A stretch of 64,000 nt of DNA from Lachnospiraceae bacterium (GTDB lineage: Bacteria > Bacillota > Clostridia > Lachnospirales > Lachnospiraceae), in assembly GCA_014804485.1 (NCBI GenBank), contig JAAUZT010000018.1, positions 1-64,000 of the forward strand. Reading direction: 5' to 3'. Numbering within the stretch: the first letter of the stretch is position 1; each line of letters opens with the position of its first letter. A program made the position numbers and the translations under genes. The notes beneath the pieces were generated by a model. It did not search any database. It was not told the origin of the DNA and worked only from the letters and a program-made list of their open reading frames with translations. Of the stretch, positions 26,088-34,247 are shown piece after piece.

Positions 26088-26097
26088 CTGTCCTTCA

Positions 26098-26170
26098 AGC
26101 TGGAAAAGGGACTCGAACCCTCGACCTACTGATTACGAATCAGTTGCGCTACCGACTGCGCTATTCCAGC
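26098..26170 (-). tRNA. tRNA-Thr (anticodon CGT)
   Basis: A 73-base cloverleaf on the minus strand: acceptor GCTGGAA/TTCCAGC with discriminator T, D-arm GCGC/GCGC, anticodon stem ACTGA/TCAGT with loop TTCGTAA, hence anticodon CGT reading ACG, and T-arm GAGGG/TCCCT around TTCGAG. The CCA end is not encoded. It has its own promoter and terminator. Confidence 0.95.
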
Positions 26171-26190
26171 ATATTACTGCAACAAAAATT

Positions 26191-26219
26191 ATTATACTTG
26201 CTTACCGCAGATTTTGCAA
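26191..26219 (-). promoter_or_regulatory. Promoter of the tRNA-Thr gene
   Basis: Minus strand: -35 TTGCAA (26219-26214), 17-base spacer, consensus -10 TATAAT (26196-26191), 21 bases before the tRNA 5' end. Confidence 0.8.
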
Positions 26220-26246
26220 GCAGAATTTCCTAAATAAAATTATAAT

Positions 26247-27131
26247 TTATGATTCTCCCGCATTCCCGTCTATGTGCACATCCATCTGCGGATACGGTAT
26301 CGAAATACCAGCCTCGTCCAAGGCATACTTGATCTGCTCCGTAATGCGCCATCTGCACTCCCAATAATCTTCATTTAATGCAAAACAGCGTACATTCAGA
26401 TTCACGCCGCTGTCCGCAAGCTCCTGTACAAATACCCGTCGGTCTTTCTCCTTAAGCACCGCCGCATCATCCTCAAGTACCTGCAAAATCACTTCTCTGG
26501 CCCTGCGTATATCGGCATCATAAGAGATTCCGACAGGAATATCCATCCGCCGGTCCCCTAACATGCTTGTATTCAAAATACTTGAGTTTGTCAGCGTTCC
26601 GTTAGGGATAATGACTACGTGATTATCCGGCGTAGCAAGTTTCGTGTAGAATAGCTGAATTTCTTTAACCGTACCCTCATGTCCGTCACTGTCCACCTTG
26701 ATATAATCATCAACACGAAAAGGTTTGAGCAACAGAATCAGAACCCCTCCGGCAAAATTGGACAGACTTCCCTGCACGGCCAGTCCGATTGCCACTCCCG
26801 CAGAACCTAAAAGCGCCACAACACTGGCGGCATCCAGACCAAATCCCGATGCAATCATGAAGATCAGCACAATGTACATCGTCACTTTAATAAAGGAATC
26901 CAGAAACTGTGCAACCCCCACATCGGCATTGGCTTTCTTTAATGAACGGCGAACGATCCTGCGCACCAGTTTGATGACCTGCATACCGATCAGCAGAAAA
27001 ACCAGTGCCAGAACTACGCGCATACCAAACCGCAGTGCTTTATCCGGAAGCTGCTCCAAATATGTCTGTATCAATCCCATATCAATTTCATCAGGTGTGA
27101 TCTGCACTAATTCCGCCGCTTGCTTTTCCAT
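26247..27131 (-). CDS. Small-conductance mechanosensitive channel, MscS family
   Basis: A 294-residue membrane protein. Two or three N-terminal helices lead to the pore helix GSAGVAIGLAVQGSLSNFAGG (in part) and the beta-domain start VLILLLKPFRVDDYI, both hallmarks of MscS. The cytoplasmic vestibule follows to a C-terminal MDVHID-type end. It opens under membrane tension to release solutes after hypo-osmotic shock. GAGG precedes the start. It begins 15 bases after glgB and is probably read with it. Confidence 0.9.
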   Translation of the reverse strand: MEKQAAELVQITPDEIDMGLIQTYLEQLPDKALRFGMRVVLALVFLLIGMQVIKLVRRIVRRSLKKANADVGVAQFLDSFIKVTMYIVLIFMIASGFGLDAASVVALLGSAGVAIGLAVQGSLSNFAGGVLILLLKPFRVDDYIKVDSDGHEGTVKEIQLFYTKLATPDNHVVIIPNGTLTNSSILNTSMLGDRRMDIPVGISYDADIRRAREVILQVLEDDAAVLKEKDRRVFVQELADSGVNLNVRCFALNEDYWECRWRITEQIKYALDEAGISIPYPQMDVHIDGNAGES

Positions 27132-27146
27132 AACAATCTATACCTC

Positions 27147-29699
27147 TTACTTCTTCCGGCTGCCTGCCGGCTTCCTTCCGCTCCGCTTAGGTTTAACATC
27201 GTCCTGTTTATTCTCAGGCTTCTTATCCGCTGTCTTATCCTCCGCCTGTCTGCGTTCCTGATCCGCTTCGATCTTGTGCAGTTTCGCCTCCGCTTCCTGT
27301 GCCTTCTTGATCATTTCCTCTGCTATTTTGGCCCGTTCTTTGGCTTCTGCCGCCGCAATCTTGGCTAACCGCTTCGCCTCTTCCGCTTCTTTAGCAATCG
27401 CATCTGCAATCTCCTTAGCTGCCCTGCGTTCTTCCGCCTCTTTCGCTCTGCGGATTTCTTCGGCACGCACTCTCTCTATCTCCTTTTTCTCCTCCGTTGT
27501 GTATGGCGTATAGGAGAAAATACTGATGGAAAGCGGTGCACTCACCATGTCGATGGCATAAGGTTTACCGTCCCACTCTGTCTCTACGGTGCTGCAAACT
27601 TTCTTATTTACAATATCCTGACCGCCATAGATTCTGGCATCGGTATTCAGAATCTCCTTATATTTACCTTCATAGGGCACACCTACACGAAATTCCTGCT
27701 TCACATCGGCGAAGTTCGCCACCACAACTAACGCCTCTTCCGGTTTGTCGGTCTTTCTGATATAGGACAGCATACATGCATTGGGCGTAATGCAGTTAAT
27801 CCACTCAAACCCTTCCCAGGAAGTATCTTTCGCATACAAAGCCGGTTTTGTCGTGTACAGTTTATTCATATCCGCAACGAGACGGTTCAGTTTTGCATGT
27901 TCCTCGTTTTGAAGCAGCTCCCACTCTACAGCTCTCGCTTCATTAAACTCATCATATTCACCGATATCCTGACCCATAAAGATCAGCTTTTTGCCCGGAT
28001 GTGTCATATGATAAGCGTAAGTCAGCCTCATGTTTGCAAACTGTTTCGCCCGTTCTCCGGGCATTTTACCAAGAAGTGTCGCCTTGCCGTGCACCACCTC
28101 ATCGTGGGAGAATACCAGCATAAATCTCTCGCTGTAAGCATAAATCATGCTGAACGTCAGGTCATTATGGCAGCCCGAGCGGAAATAAGGGTCTGTCTTA
28201 ATATAACTCAGATAATCGTTCATAAATCCCATATTCCATTTCAGGTCAAATCCCAGACCGTCATCATCAAGCGCACCGGTAACCTTAGGCCATGCCGTTG
28301 ATTCCTCCGCGATCATAAGCACGCCTTCGTTACGCTTCTTCATAATGGAATTCAAATGCTTGAGAAATTCTACCGCTTCCAGATTCTCATTGCCGCCGTA
28401 TATATTAGCAACCCACTGTCCGTCACTCTTGCCATAATCCAGGTACAACATGGAGGCTACGGCATCGATCCGTATGCCGTCGGCGTGATACTGTTCTACC
28501 CAATAAAGCGCATTCGCAATCAAATAGTTGCGCACTTCCGGTCTGCCGTAATTATAGATCAACGTGCCCCAATGCGGGTGCGATCCCTGTCTCGGATCCT
28601 GATGTTCATACAGGCAGGTACCGTCAAAACCTGCAAGTCCGTAAGTATCCCGCGGGAAATGCGCCGGAACCCAGTCTAAGATCACTCCGATTCCCGCCTT
28701 ATGCATCTCGTTCATAAAAAACATAAAATCTTCCGCATTGCCGTAACGGGAAGTAGGCGCATAGTATCCGATCACCTGATATCCCCACGATGCATCAAGC
28801 GGATGTTCCATCACCGGCATAAGCTCCACATGAGTATATCCCATTTTCTGCACATATTCGATAATCTTAGGCGCCAGCTCACGATAATTATAAAAATCTC
28901 TGCCATCCTCGGGCTTCGCGAAAGAACCAAGATAAATCTCATACACATTGATCGGTTCGTCTTCCGCCTGCACCTTCGCACGGTTCTTCATCCACTTGCT
29001 GTCTTCCCATTTAAAACCGTTGATATCCCTGACAACGGAAGCACTGTCCGGTCTAAACTGCTGTCCGAATGCATACGGATCGGCTTTTAAGAATGTCAGT
29101 CCCCCCTTCGCCTTGACCTCAAACTTGTAGCAGTCTCCCGCTTTCACCCCTGGTATAAAGAGTTCAAAGATACCGGAGTCCCAGAGTCTCCTCATCTGGT
29201 GTGTCCTGCCGTCCCAACCGTTAAAATCACCTACCACGCTGACCCGCATGGCATTCGGTGCCCACACGGCAAACACAACGCCCTCGGTATCATCTATTTT
29301 CTCCGGATGCGCCCCAAGCTTCTCATAAATCATGTAGTGAATACCTGCATTGAATTTCTCGGTATCCTCCTTTGTGAGCAGGGGCGGATAATTATAGGCA
29401 TCTTTCACCTTCTTAAGTGTCCCGTCCTGTGCCTCCACGATATATTCATAATCGGGAATCTTCTTACCCGGAAGAAGTACTGCAAAGTATCCTTCCTCAT
29501 CCGCCATCTCCATCTTATAACTCTTATCACCTTCTACGGGCTGCAGGCGAACGCTCTTTGCCCCGGGCTGGAAAGTCTGTACAAGCACGGAGCTGCCTGT
29601 CACATGAGCACCGAGAAGTTCATGCGGATTATCGGATTCGGAATAAACAATCTCCTCTATCTGTGCCCAGTTCATCAGTTTATACAATCTTTTATTCAT
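27147..29699 (-). CDS. glgB: 1,4-alpha-glucan branching enzyme with long charged C-terminal tail
   Basis: An 850-residue GH13 enzyme that makes alpha-1,6 branches in glycogen. CBM48-like N-terminal domains (NPHELLGAHVTG; VWAPNAMRVSVVGDFNGWDGR) precede the catalytic barrel with the regions ELMPVMEHP, DGIRIDAV, MIAEESTAW and LVFSHDEVVHG. The all-beta C-terminal domain ends at about residue 735. After that come about 115 residues rich in Lys, Glu, Ala and Arg (EEIRRAKEAEERRAAKE and similar), predicted as a long helix or coiled coil with a basic end, which normal GlgB (about 630-750 residues) lacks. The other glg genes are not here. An inverted repeat (ATGATCA/TGATCAT, 29711-29736) lies just upstream of the start, whose ribosome site is weak. 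Confidence 0.88.
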   Translation of the reverse strand: MNKRLYKLMNWAQIEEIVYSESDNPHELLGAHVTGSSVLVQTFQPGAKSVRLQPVEGDKSYKMEMADEEGYFAVLLPGKKIPDYEYIVEAQDGTLKKVKDAYNYPPLLTKEDTEKFNAGIHYMIYEKLGAHPEKIDDTEGVVFAVWAPNAMRVSVVGDFNGWDGRTHQMRRLWDSGIFELFIPGVKAGDCYKFEVKAKGGLTFLKADPYAFGQQFRPDSASVVRDINGFKWEDSKWMKNRAKVQAEDEPINVYEIYLGSFAKPEDGRDFYNYRELAPKIIEYVQKMGYTHVELMPVMEHPLDASWGYQVIGYYAPTSRYGNAEDFMFFMNEMHKAGIGVILDWVPAHFPRDTYGLAGFDGTCLYEHQDPRQGSHPHWGTLIYNYGRPEVRNYLIANALYWVEQYHADGIRIDAVASMLYLDYGKSDGQWVANIYGGNENLEAVEFLKHLNSIMKKRNEGVLMIAEESTAWPKVTGALDDDGLGFDLKWNMGFMNDYLSYIKTDPYFRSGCHNDLTFSMIYAYSERFMLVFSHDEVVHGKATLLGKMPGERAKQFANMRLTYAYHMTHPGKKLIFMGQDIGEYDEFNEARAVEWELLQNEEHAKLNRLVADMNKLYTTKPALYAKDTSWEGFEWINCITPNACMLSYIRKTDKPEEALVVVANFADVKQEFRVGVPYEGKYKEILNTDARIYGGQDIVNKKVCSTVETEWDGKPYAIDMVSAPLSISIFSYTPYTTEEKKEIERVRAEEIRRAKEAEERRAAKEIADAIAKEAEEAKRLAKIAAAEAKERAKIAEEMIKKAQEAEAKLHKIEADQERRQAEDKTADKKPENKQDDVKPKRSGRKPAGSRKK

Positions 29700-29791
29700 A
29701 TTACACTCGTATGATCACTTCCACCGTAATGATCATTTTCCCCTTTCCTGAATTCAACTCTCATGATTCATTAAGTTCTGAATGCTAAACC

Positions 29792-31033
29792 TTATTCCTC
29801 TATCCTGTGGATCAACAGTCCGCTGCGCAGTTTCGGCTCGAACCATGTGGACTTCGGAGGCATTAAATTACCGGCATCGGCCACGTCAAACAGTTCGTGA
29901 ATATCCGTCGGGTACATGGCAAAAGCCACTTTCGAATCCTTATGTACCCTTCTTTCCAGTTCCTCCAATCCTCTGATTCCGCCTACAAAATCAATCCGGT
30001 CGTCCACCTTGGGATCTGATATCCCAAGCACAGGCTCCAGAAGATCCCGTTGTAAAACCGCCACATCCAGGTTCTCCACCGCATCCCCAAAGTACTGCTG
30101 TTCCCTGATTTTCATACGGTACCATGTATCGCGAAGATACATACCGATCTCACCCTTACACTTGGGTTTATAAGGCACCTCTCCTATCCTTTCCACGTCG
30201 AAATCCTGCCCGATACGCTCCAGAAACGCCTCCTCTGTATATCCGTTAAGCGACTTAACCACACGATTATAGTCCATAATCATCAACTGATCATCAGGAA
30301 AGAGCACTGACAGGAAATAATTAAACTGCTCCTCTCCGGTATATTCCGGATGTGATTGCCTGCGCCTCTGCGATACCCGTACCGCCGAGGCACATCTGTG
30401 GTGTCCGTCCGCGATATAGATCGACTCCACCTGTTCAAACTCCCGCCTAATCTGCTCCACATCGCCTATATCATCGATCACCCAAAGTCTGTGGATAATA
30501 CCGTCCTCTGCCGTAAAATCATATACCGGACAACTGCTCATCACCTTGCGAACCTGCCGCTCTATGCCCTCCCGTCCGCGGTATGCCAGAAAAATAGGGC
30601 CGGTCTGGGCGCTGCACACGTCCACATGACGGATACGGTCCGCTTCCTTGTCCGCTCTCGTATTCTCATGCTTCTTTATAACCTGATTTTCATAGTCTTC
30701 CACAGAGGCACAGGCGCCGATTCCTACCTGCGAACGCCCGTTCATCACCAGCTCATAGACATAATATGCCTCCCGGTCTTCCTCGATCAGCAATCCGTCC
30801 CGAAGCATATCATTCAACATATTCCTCGCCTTATCATACACTTCCGGCGCATACATGTCATAGTCCTGCGGAAACTGTGTCTCCGGTCTGTCAATCCGCA
30901 GAAACGTATAGGGATCGCCCTGTACTTTCTCATAAGCCTCCTGCCTGCTGTATACATCATAAGGCAGAGCTGCGATCCGATCCGCCAGATCCTCTCTCGG
31001 CCGCACGGCACGAAATGGGTTCACTTTCGCCAT
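29792..31033 (-). CDS. DUF1015 family protein
   Basis: A 413-residue protein of unknown function. MAKVNPFRAVRPREDLADRI and LPYDVYSRQEA near the N-terminus, DGHHRCASAVR in the middle and the C-terminal FVGGIRGLEELE are the usual features of DUF1015 (PF06245). The family is often found beside serA/serC in Clostridia and Bacteroidetes, as here, so a link with serine metabolism or a ParB-like nucleotide-binding fold is suspected but not shown. AGGAG lies before the start. A hairpin (CCGACCG/CGGTCGG, 31054-31091) is in its 5' region. Confidence 0.8.
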   Translation of the reverse strand: MAKVNPFRAVRPREDLADRIAALPYDVYSRQEAYEKVQGDPYTFLRIDRPETQFPQDYDMYAPEVYDKARNMLNDMLRDGLLIEEDREAYYVYELVMNGRSQVGIGACASVEDYENQVIKKHENTRADKEADRIRHVDVCSAQTGPIFLAYRGREGIERQVRKVMSSCPVYDFTAEDGIIHRLWVIDDIGDVEQIRREFEQVESIYIADGHHRCASAVRVSQRRRQSHPEYTGEEQFNYFLSVLFPDDQLMIMDYNRVVKSLNGYTEEAFLERIGQDFDVERIGEVPYKPKCKGEIGMYLRDTWYRMKIREQQYFGDAVENLDVAVLQRDLLEPVLGISDPKVDDRIDFVGGIRGLEELERRVHKDSKVAFAMYPTDIHELFDVADAGNLMPPKSTWFEPKLRSGLLIHRIEE

Positions 31034-31246
31034 CTTATCTCCTATTCTGATTTCCGACCGGTCTTTTGCGGTTACCCGTCATTTCGGTCGGTTTGATCTA
31101 CTAATATAATTTTATATTCTTATCGAAATCTGCATATGCTATATAGATTCATTTTATCAAATAAGCCTATACAGCACAAGCACGAAGTGCTAAAATGTGT
31201 TTAGCAGTTCAGCCATGATTATTGTTCAAGCACAATCAATATCTAA
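31034..31246. other. Intergenic stretch upstream of the DUF1015 gene
   Basis: No gene is visible. It holds the ribosome site and presumably the promoter of the DUF1015 gene, for which no convincing -35/-10 pair was found, and the inverted repeat at 31054-31091. The palindromic element at 31247 follows. Confidence 0.4.
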
Positions 31247-31383
31247 GCGCAGATGGAAGTTAATATCTTAAGGAGCCCCTTAAAAAGCGTCGGCACTTAG
31301 TGAGGTATTTCACGAACTTAGTGCCCGCTACGCTTTTTACGGAGCGAGAGCGCGGCGACGAAGATATTAACTTTCATCTGCGC
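31247..31383. repeat. 137-bp palindromic element, copy 1
   Basis: The ends form a 23-base inverted repeat with one mismatch (31247-31269 against 31361-31383; outer bases GCGCAGATG and CATCTGCGC). Inside, AAAAAGCGT pairs with ACGCTTTTT and GCACTTAGT with ACTTAGTGC, giving a long foldback. A second copy of identical length lies at 51969-52105. Where the copies differ in the stems, both partners usually differ, so pairing is kept. No protein is encoded. It resembles a MITE or a structured RNA/DNA repeat. Confidence 0.8.
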
Positions 31384-31538
31384 GAACGGCCTAGATAACC
31401 TGTGGACATTAGTCTGTCATACGCAGTAACTTATGAATGGTATAGCAACCATACCGGCAGTCGTCAAATATCCATGCATGCATGTCTACTTGGCGCATTA
31501 CTGTCGAGAATAAAATAAAGAAAAAGGATGTGTATCAT

Positions 31539-31823
31539 ATGACCCCAGAAAACAAAGAAATCTTAGACCGTATTAACGCCTACGCCGAGGAGGCATTGGC
31601 AGACATTGATCCTCAGAAGACGCGGATCTCATTCCAATTAGAGACGCTGAAACCCGTTATGCAGGAAATTGCCGACGAGAAAGGCATGTCCATCGAAGAT
31701 GTGTTTATCCTCTATATGGATCTGGCAAGCGAATCCTCTGTGGAAGCGGAAAATCAACTGCAGGCGACACTTGACGAAGAAGAAACAGCCAATTTTTCTA
31801 AAATTGCAAACCGGCTGAATTAA
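31539..31823 (+). CDS. Hypothetical small acidic protein, 94 residues
   Basis: Not recognised. The start at 31539 follows AAAGGATG. The product is acidic and mostly helical (RINAYAEEALADIDPQK; MQEIADEKGMSIEDVFILYM), without signal, cysteine cluster or membrane segment. A C-terminal helix is rich in Glu and Asn. It stands alone on the plus strand between the DUF1015 gene and serA and ends before a shared terminator. A protein-interaction role is possible but cannot be supported. Confidence 0.6.
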   Translation: MTPENKEILDRINAYAEEALADIDPQKTRISFQLETLKPVMQEIADEKGMSIEDVFILYMDLASESSVEAENQLQATLDEEETANFSKIANRLN

Positions 31824-31842
31824 AGCTTCAAACTGCCACCTG

Positions 31843-31870
31843 AAAAGGGGCAGACTCTGCAGTCTGCCCC
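31843..31870. terminator. Bidirectional terminator between the small gene and serA
   Basis: GGGGCAGACT (31847-31856) pairs perfectly with AGTCTGCCCC (31861-31870) over a 4-base loop. The minus strand has TTTT after the stem; the plus strand has a weaker T-rich tail. It ends serC-serA and the small plus-strand gene. Confidence 0.85.
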
Positions 31871-31889
31871 GATTTATGATTGTTCTTTT

Positions 31890-33053
31890 CTATTTTACGA
31901 CTCTCACTCTGAACACGCCGCCTATAGACTGCAATTTCTGAATGATATCATCAGAAGCGGGAGACTCGATATCAAGCATGGTATATGCAACTTCACCCTT
32001 GGATTTATTGGTCATATCCGTAATATTGATATTGTTATCTCCGAAACATGCAGTAAATTTCGTGATCATATTGGCAATATTTTTATGAAAAATTGCCACA
32101 CGTCCCGCCTGTGCGCAGACACCCATATCGCATTTCGGATAATTGACACTGTTAACGATATTACCGTTTTCCAGATAATCCTTTAATTCCTTAACCGCCA
32201 TCACCGCACAGTTATCCTCTGATTCTTCCGTAGAAGCACCCAGATGCGGAATCACGATACAGCCGTCCTGTCCCGCCGTGGTACTGTTCGGGAAATCAGA
32301 CACATATTTTCGAATCTTACCGGATTTAATTCCCTCCAGTACCGCTTTCTCATCCACAAGAAGATCTCTGGCAAAATTCAGCAGAATCACACCATCTTTC
32401 ATCTTACCGATTGCTTCTTCATTTATCATCCCTTTTGTGGCATCCATCAAAGGCACATGGATCGTAACTAAATCACACTCCTCATAGATTTCCTCCACAT
32501 TCAGCACATGCTTTACATCACGGCTTAAGTTCCATGCCGCATCTACGGACACATAAGGATCATAACCGTACACTTCCATCCCTAAATGTTTTGCTACATT
32601 AGCGACTCTGACACCAATCGCGCCAAGTCCGATAATTCCCAGCTTTTTACCCTCAATCTCCGTACCAGCAAAATTCTTCTTCGCTTTCTCGGCGGACTTC
32701 CCTACGTTTTCATCGGACTGATTGTCCTTGACCCACTCGATACCGCCCACTACATCACGGGAAGCAAGTAGCATACCCGCAATCACAAGCTCTTTCACTC
32801 CGTTGGCATTTGCCCCAGGCGTATTAAATACTACGATACCCTTCTCCGCACACTTATCCAGCGGAATATTATTGACACCCGCTCCGGCTCTCGCAATGGC
32901 AAGCAGATTATCCGACAGCTCCATATCATGCATAGCGGCACTTCTCACCAAGATTCCGTCAGCCTCATCCATGTTATCTGTCTTCACATATTGATCGTTG
33001 AATTTCTCCAAACCGACCCCTGCGATGGGATTTAAACAATGATACTTAAACAT
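31890..33053 (-). CDS. serA: D-3-phosphoglycerate dehydrogenase
   Basis: A 387-residue enzyme of the first step of serine synthesis. The NAD-binding loop is GIIGLGAIGVRVANVA, and the catalytic region includes RAGAGVNNIPLD and IPHLGASTEESE. A C-terminal ACT-like part (about 315-387; TACFGDNNINITDM) could bind serine. It is shorter than the E. coli enzyme and matches the form common in Clostridia. GAGG precedes the start, 16 bases after the serC stop, so both are in one operon. Confidence 0.93.
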   Translation of the reverse strand: MFKYHCLNPIAGVGLEKFNDQYVKTDNMDEADGILVRSAAMHDMELSDNLLAIARAGAGVNNIPLDKCAEKGIVVFNTPGANANGVKELVIAGMLLASRDVVGGIEWVKDNQSDENVGKSAEKAKKNFAGTEIEGKKLGIIGLGAIGVRVANVAKHLGMEVYGYDPYVSVDAAWNLSRDVKHVLNVEEIYEECDLVTIHVPLMDATKGMINEEAIGKMKDGVILLNFARDLLVDEKAVLEGIKSGKIRKYVSDFPNSTTAGQDGCIVIPHLGASTEESEDNCAVMAVKELKDYLENGNIVNSVNYPKCDMGVCAQAGRVAIFHKNIANMITKFTACFGDNNINITDMTNKSKGEVAYTMLDIESPASDDIIQKLQSIGGVFRVRVVK

Positions 33054-33069
33054 TCGTATATCCTCTTTT

Positions 33070-34155
33070 CTATTTTTCAGTCTTTTCTTCGAACTCCCTC
33101 ATAAATGCGACCAGCTTCTCCACACCTTCTATCGGCATAGCATTATATATGCTCGCCCGCATACCACCCACGGTACGGTGTCCCTTCAGATTCACGAAGC
33201 CCGCTTCTGTCGCAGCCTTAATAAACTTCGCATCCAATTCCTCATTACCGGTTACAAACGGCACGTTCATAAGGGAACGATCCTCTTTTCTGACGGTCCC
33301 TTTAAACATCTTGCTCTCATCCAGAAAATCATACAGGATCTTCGCTTTCTTCTCATTCAGCTCCTTCATGGCTTCCAGTCCGCCGTTTTTCAAGAGCCAC
33401 TTAAACACCTTGCCGCAGATATAGATACCGTAGCATGGCGGTGTATTATACAAAGAATCGTTATCCGCGTGAACCTTATATTTCATCATGGTAGGTGTAC
33501 CCGGAAGCACATCATCCGTAAGCAAATCTTCTCTGATAATCACAATCTGCGTCCCCGCAGGTCCTACGTTCTTCTGCACACCCGCATAGACCATGCCGTA
33601 CTTGGATATATCCATAGGCTCAGACAGGAAACAGGATGACACATCCGAGACAAGGATCTTGCCTTTCGTATCAGGCAGTTTATGGAATTTTGTACCATAG
33701 ATCGTGTTATTCTCGCATATGTACACATAATCCATATCGTCTGTAATCGGCAGATCGCAACAATCCGGAATATAGGAAAAAGTCTGATCCGCTGAGGATG
33801 CCAGCTCCACCGCTTCACCGTAAATCTTCGCCTCGGCAAAGGCTTTCTTCGCCCACTGTCCCGTCAGGATATAGCCCGCCTTGCGGTTTTTCATAAGGTT
33901 CATAGGAACAGAGGCAAAAATCAGGCTTGCACCGCCCTGCAAAAACAATACTTTATAGTTGTCGGGAATATTCAGAAGCGTTCTTAAATCTGCCTCCGCC
34001 TCTTTGATAATCGTATCATATGCCTTAGATCGATGGCTCATCTCCATGACCGACATGCCGGTTCCCTTATAGTCTAACATTTCCTCCGCCGCTTCCCGTA
34101 AGACCTCCTCCGGCAAAACAGCAGGGCCTGCTGAAAAATTGTACACTCTAGCCAC
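33070..34155 (-). CDS. serC: Phosphoserine aminotransferase
   Basis: A 361-residue pyridoxal-phosphate enzyme of the second serine step. VYNFSAGPAVLPEEVL is the usual N-terminus, the cofactor lysine lies in VYAGVQKNVGPAG, and HRTVGGMRASIYN closes the protein. The start is a GTG at 34155 with GGAGGAG just before it; the upstream ATG at 34182 overlaps this site and is not favoured. It leads the serC-serA operon behind a strong promoter. Confidence 0.92.
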   Translation of the reverse strand: MARVYNFSAGPAVLPEEVLREAAEEMLDYKGTGMSVMEMSHRSKAYDTIIKEAEADLRTLLNIPDNYKVLFLQGGASLIFASVPMNLMKNRKAGYILTGQWAKKAFAEAKIYGEAVELASSADQTFSYIPDCCDLPITDDMDYVYICENNTIYGTKFHKLPDTKGKILVSDVSSCFLSEPMDISKYGMVYAGVQKNVGPAGTQIVIIREDLLTDDVLPGTPTMMKYKVHADNDSLYNTPPCYGIYICGKVFKWLLKNGGLEAMKELNEKKAKILYDFLDESKMFKGTVRKEDRSLMNVPFVTGNEELDAKFIKAATEAGFVNLKGHRTVGGMRASIYNAMPIEGVEKLVAFMREFEEKTEK

Positions 34156-34201
34156 TTTTATCTCCTCCAATTGAATAAACATAATTTATAGACCAACAAA
34201 C

Positions 34202-34230
34202 ATTTTACCTTTTTCCCATACTTTAGTCAA
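34202..34230 (-). promoter_or_regulatory. Promoter of serC-serA
   Basis: Minus strand: -35 TTGACT (34230-34225), 17-base spacer, -10 TAAAAT (34207-34202). The leader to the GTG start is about 40 bases, with no room for a T-box or riboswitch. Confidence 0.75.
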
Positions 34231-34247
34231 TTACAACGTGAAATTTT

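Noticed and set aside
31247-31383. Insertion sequence with a transposase
   Set aside because: The element is only 137 bases and has no coding frame; at most it is a non-autonomous element.
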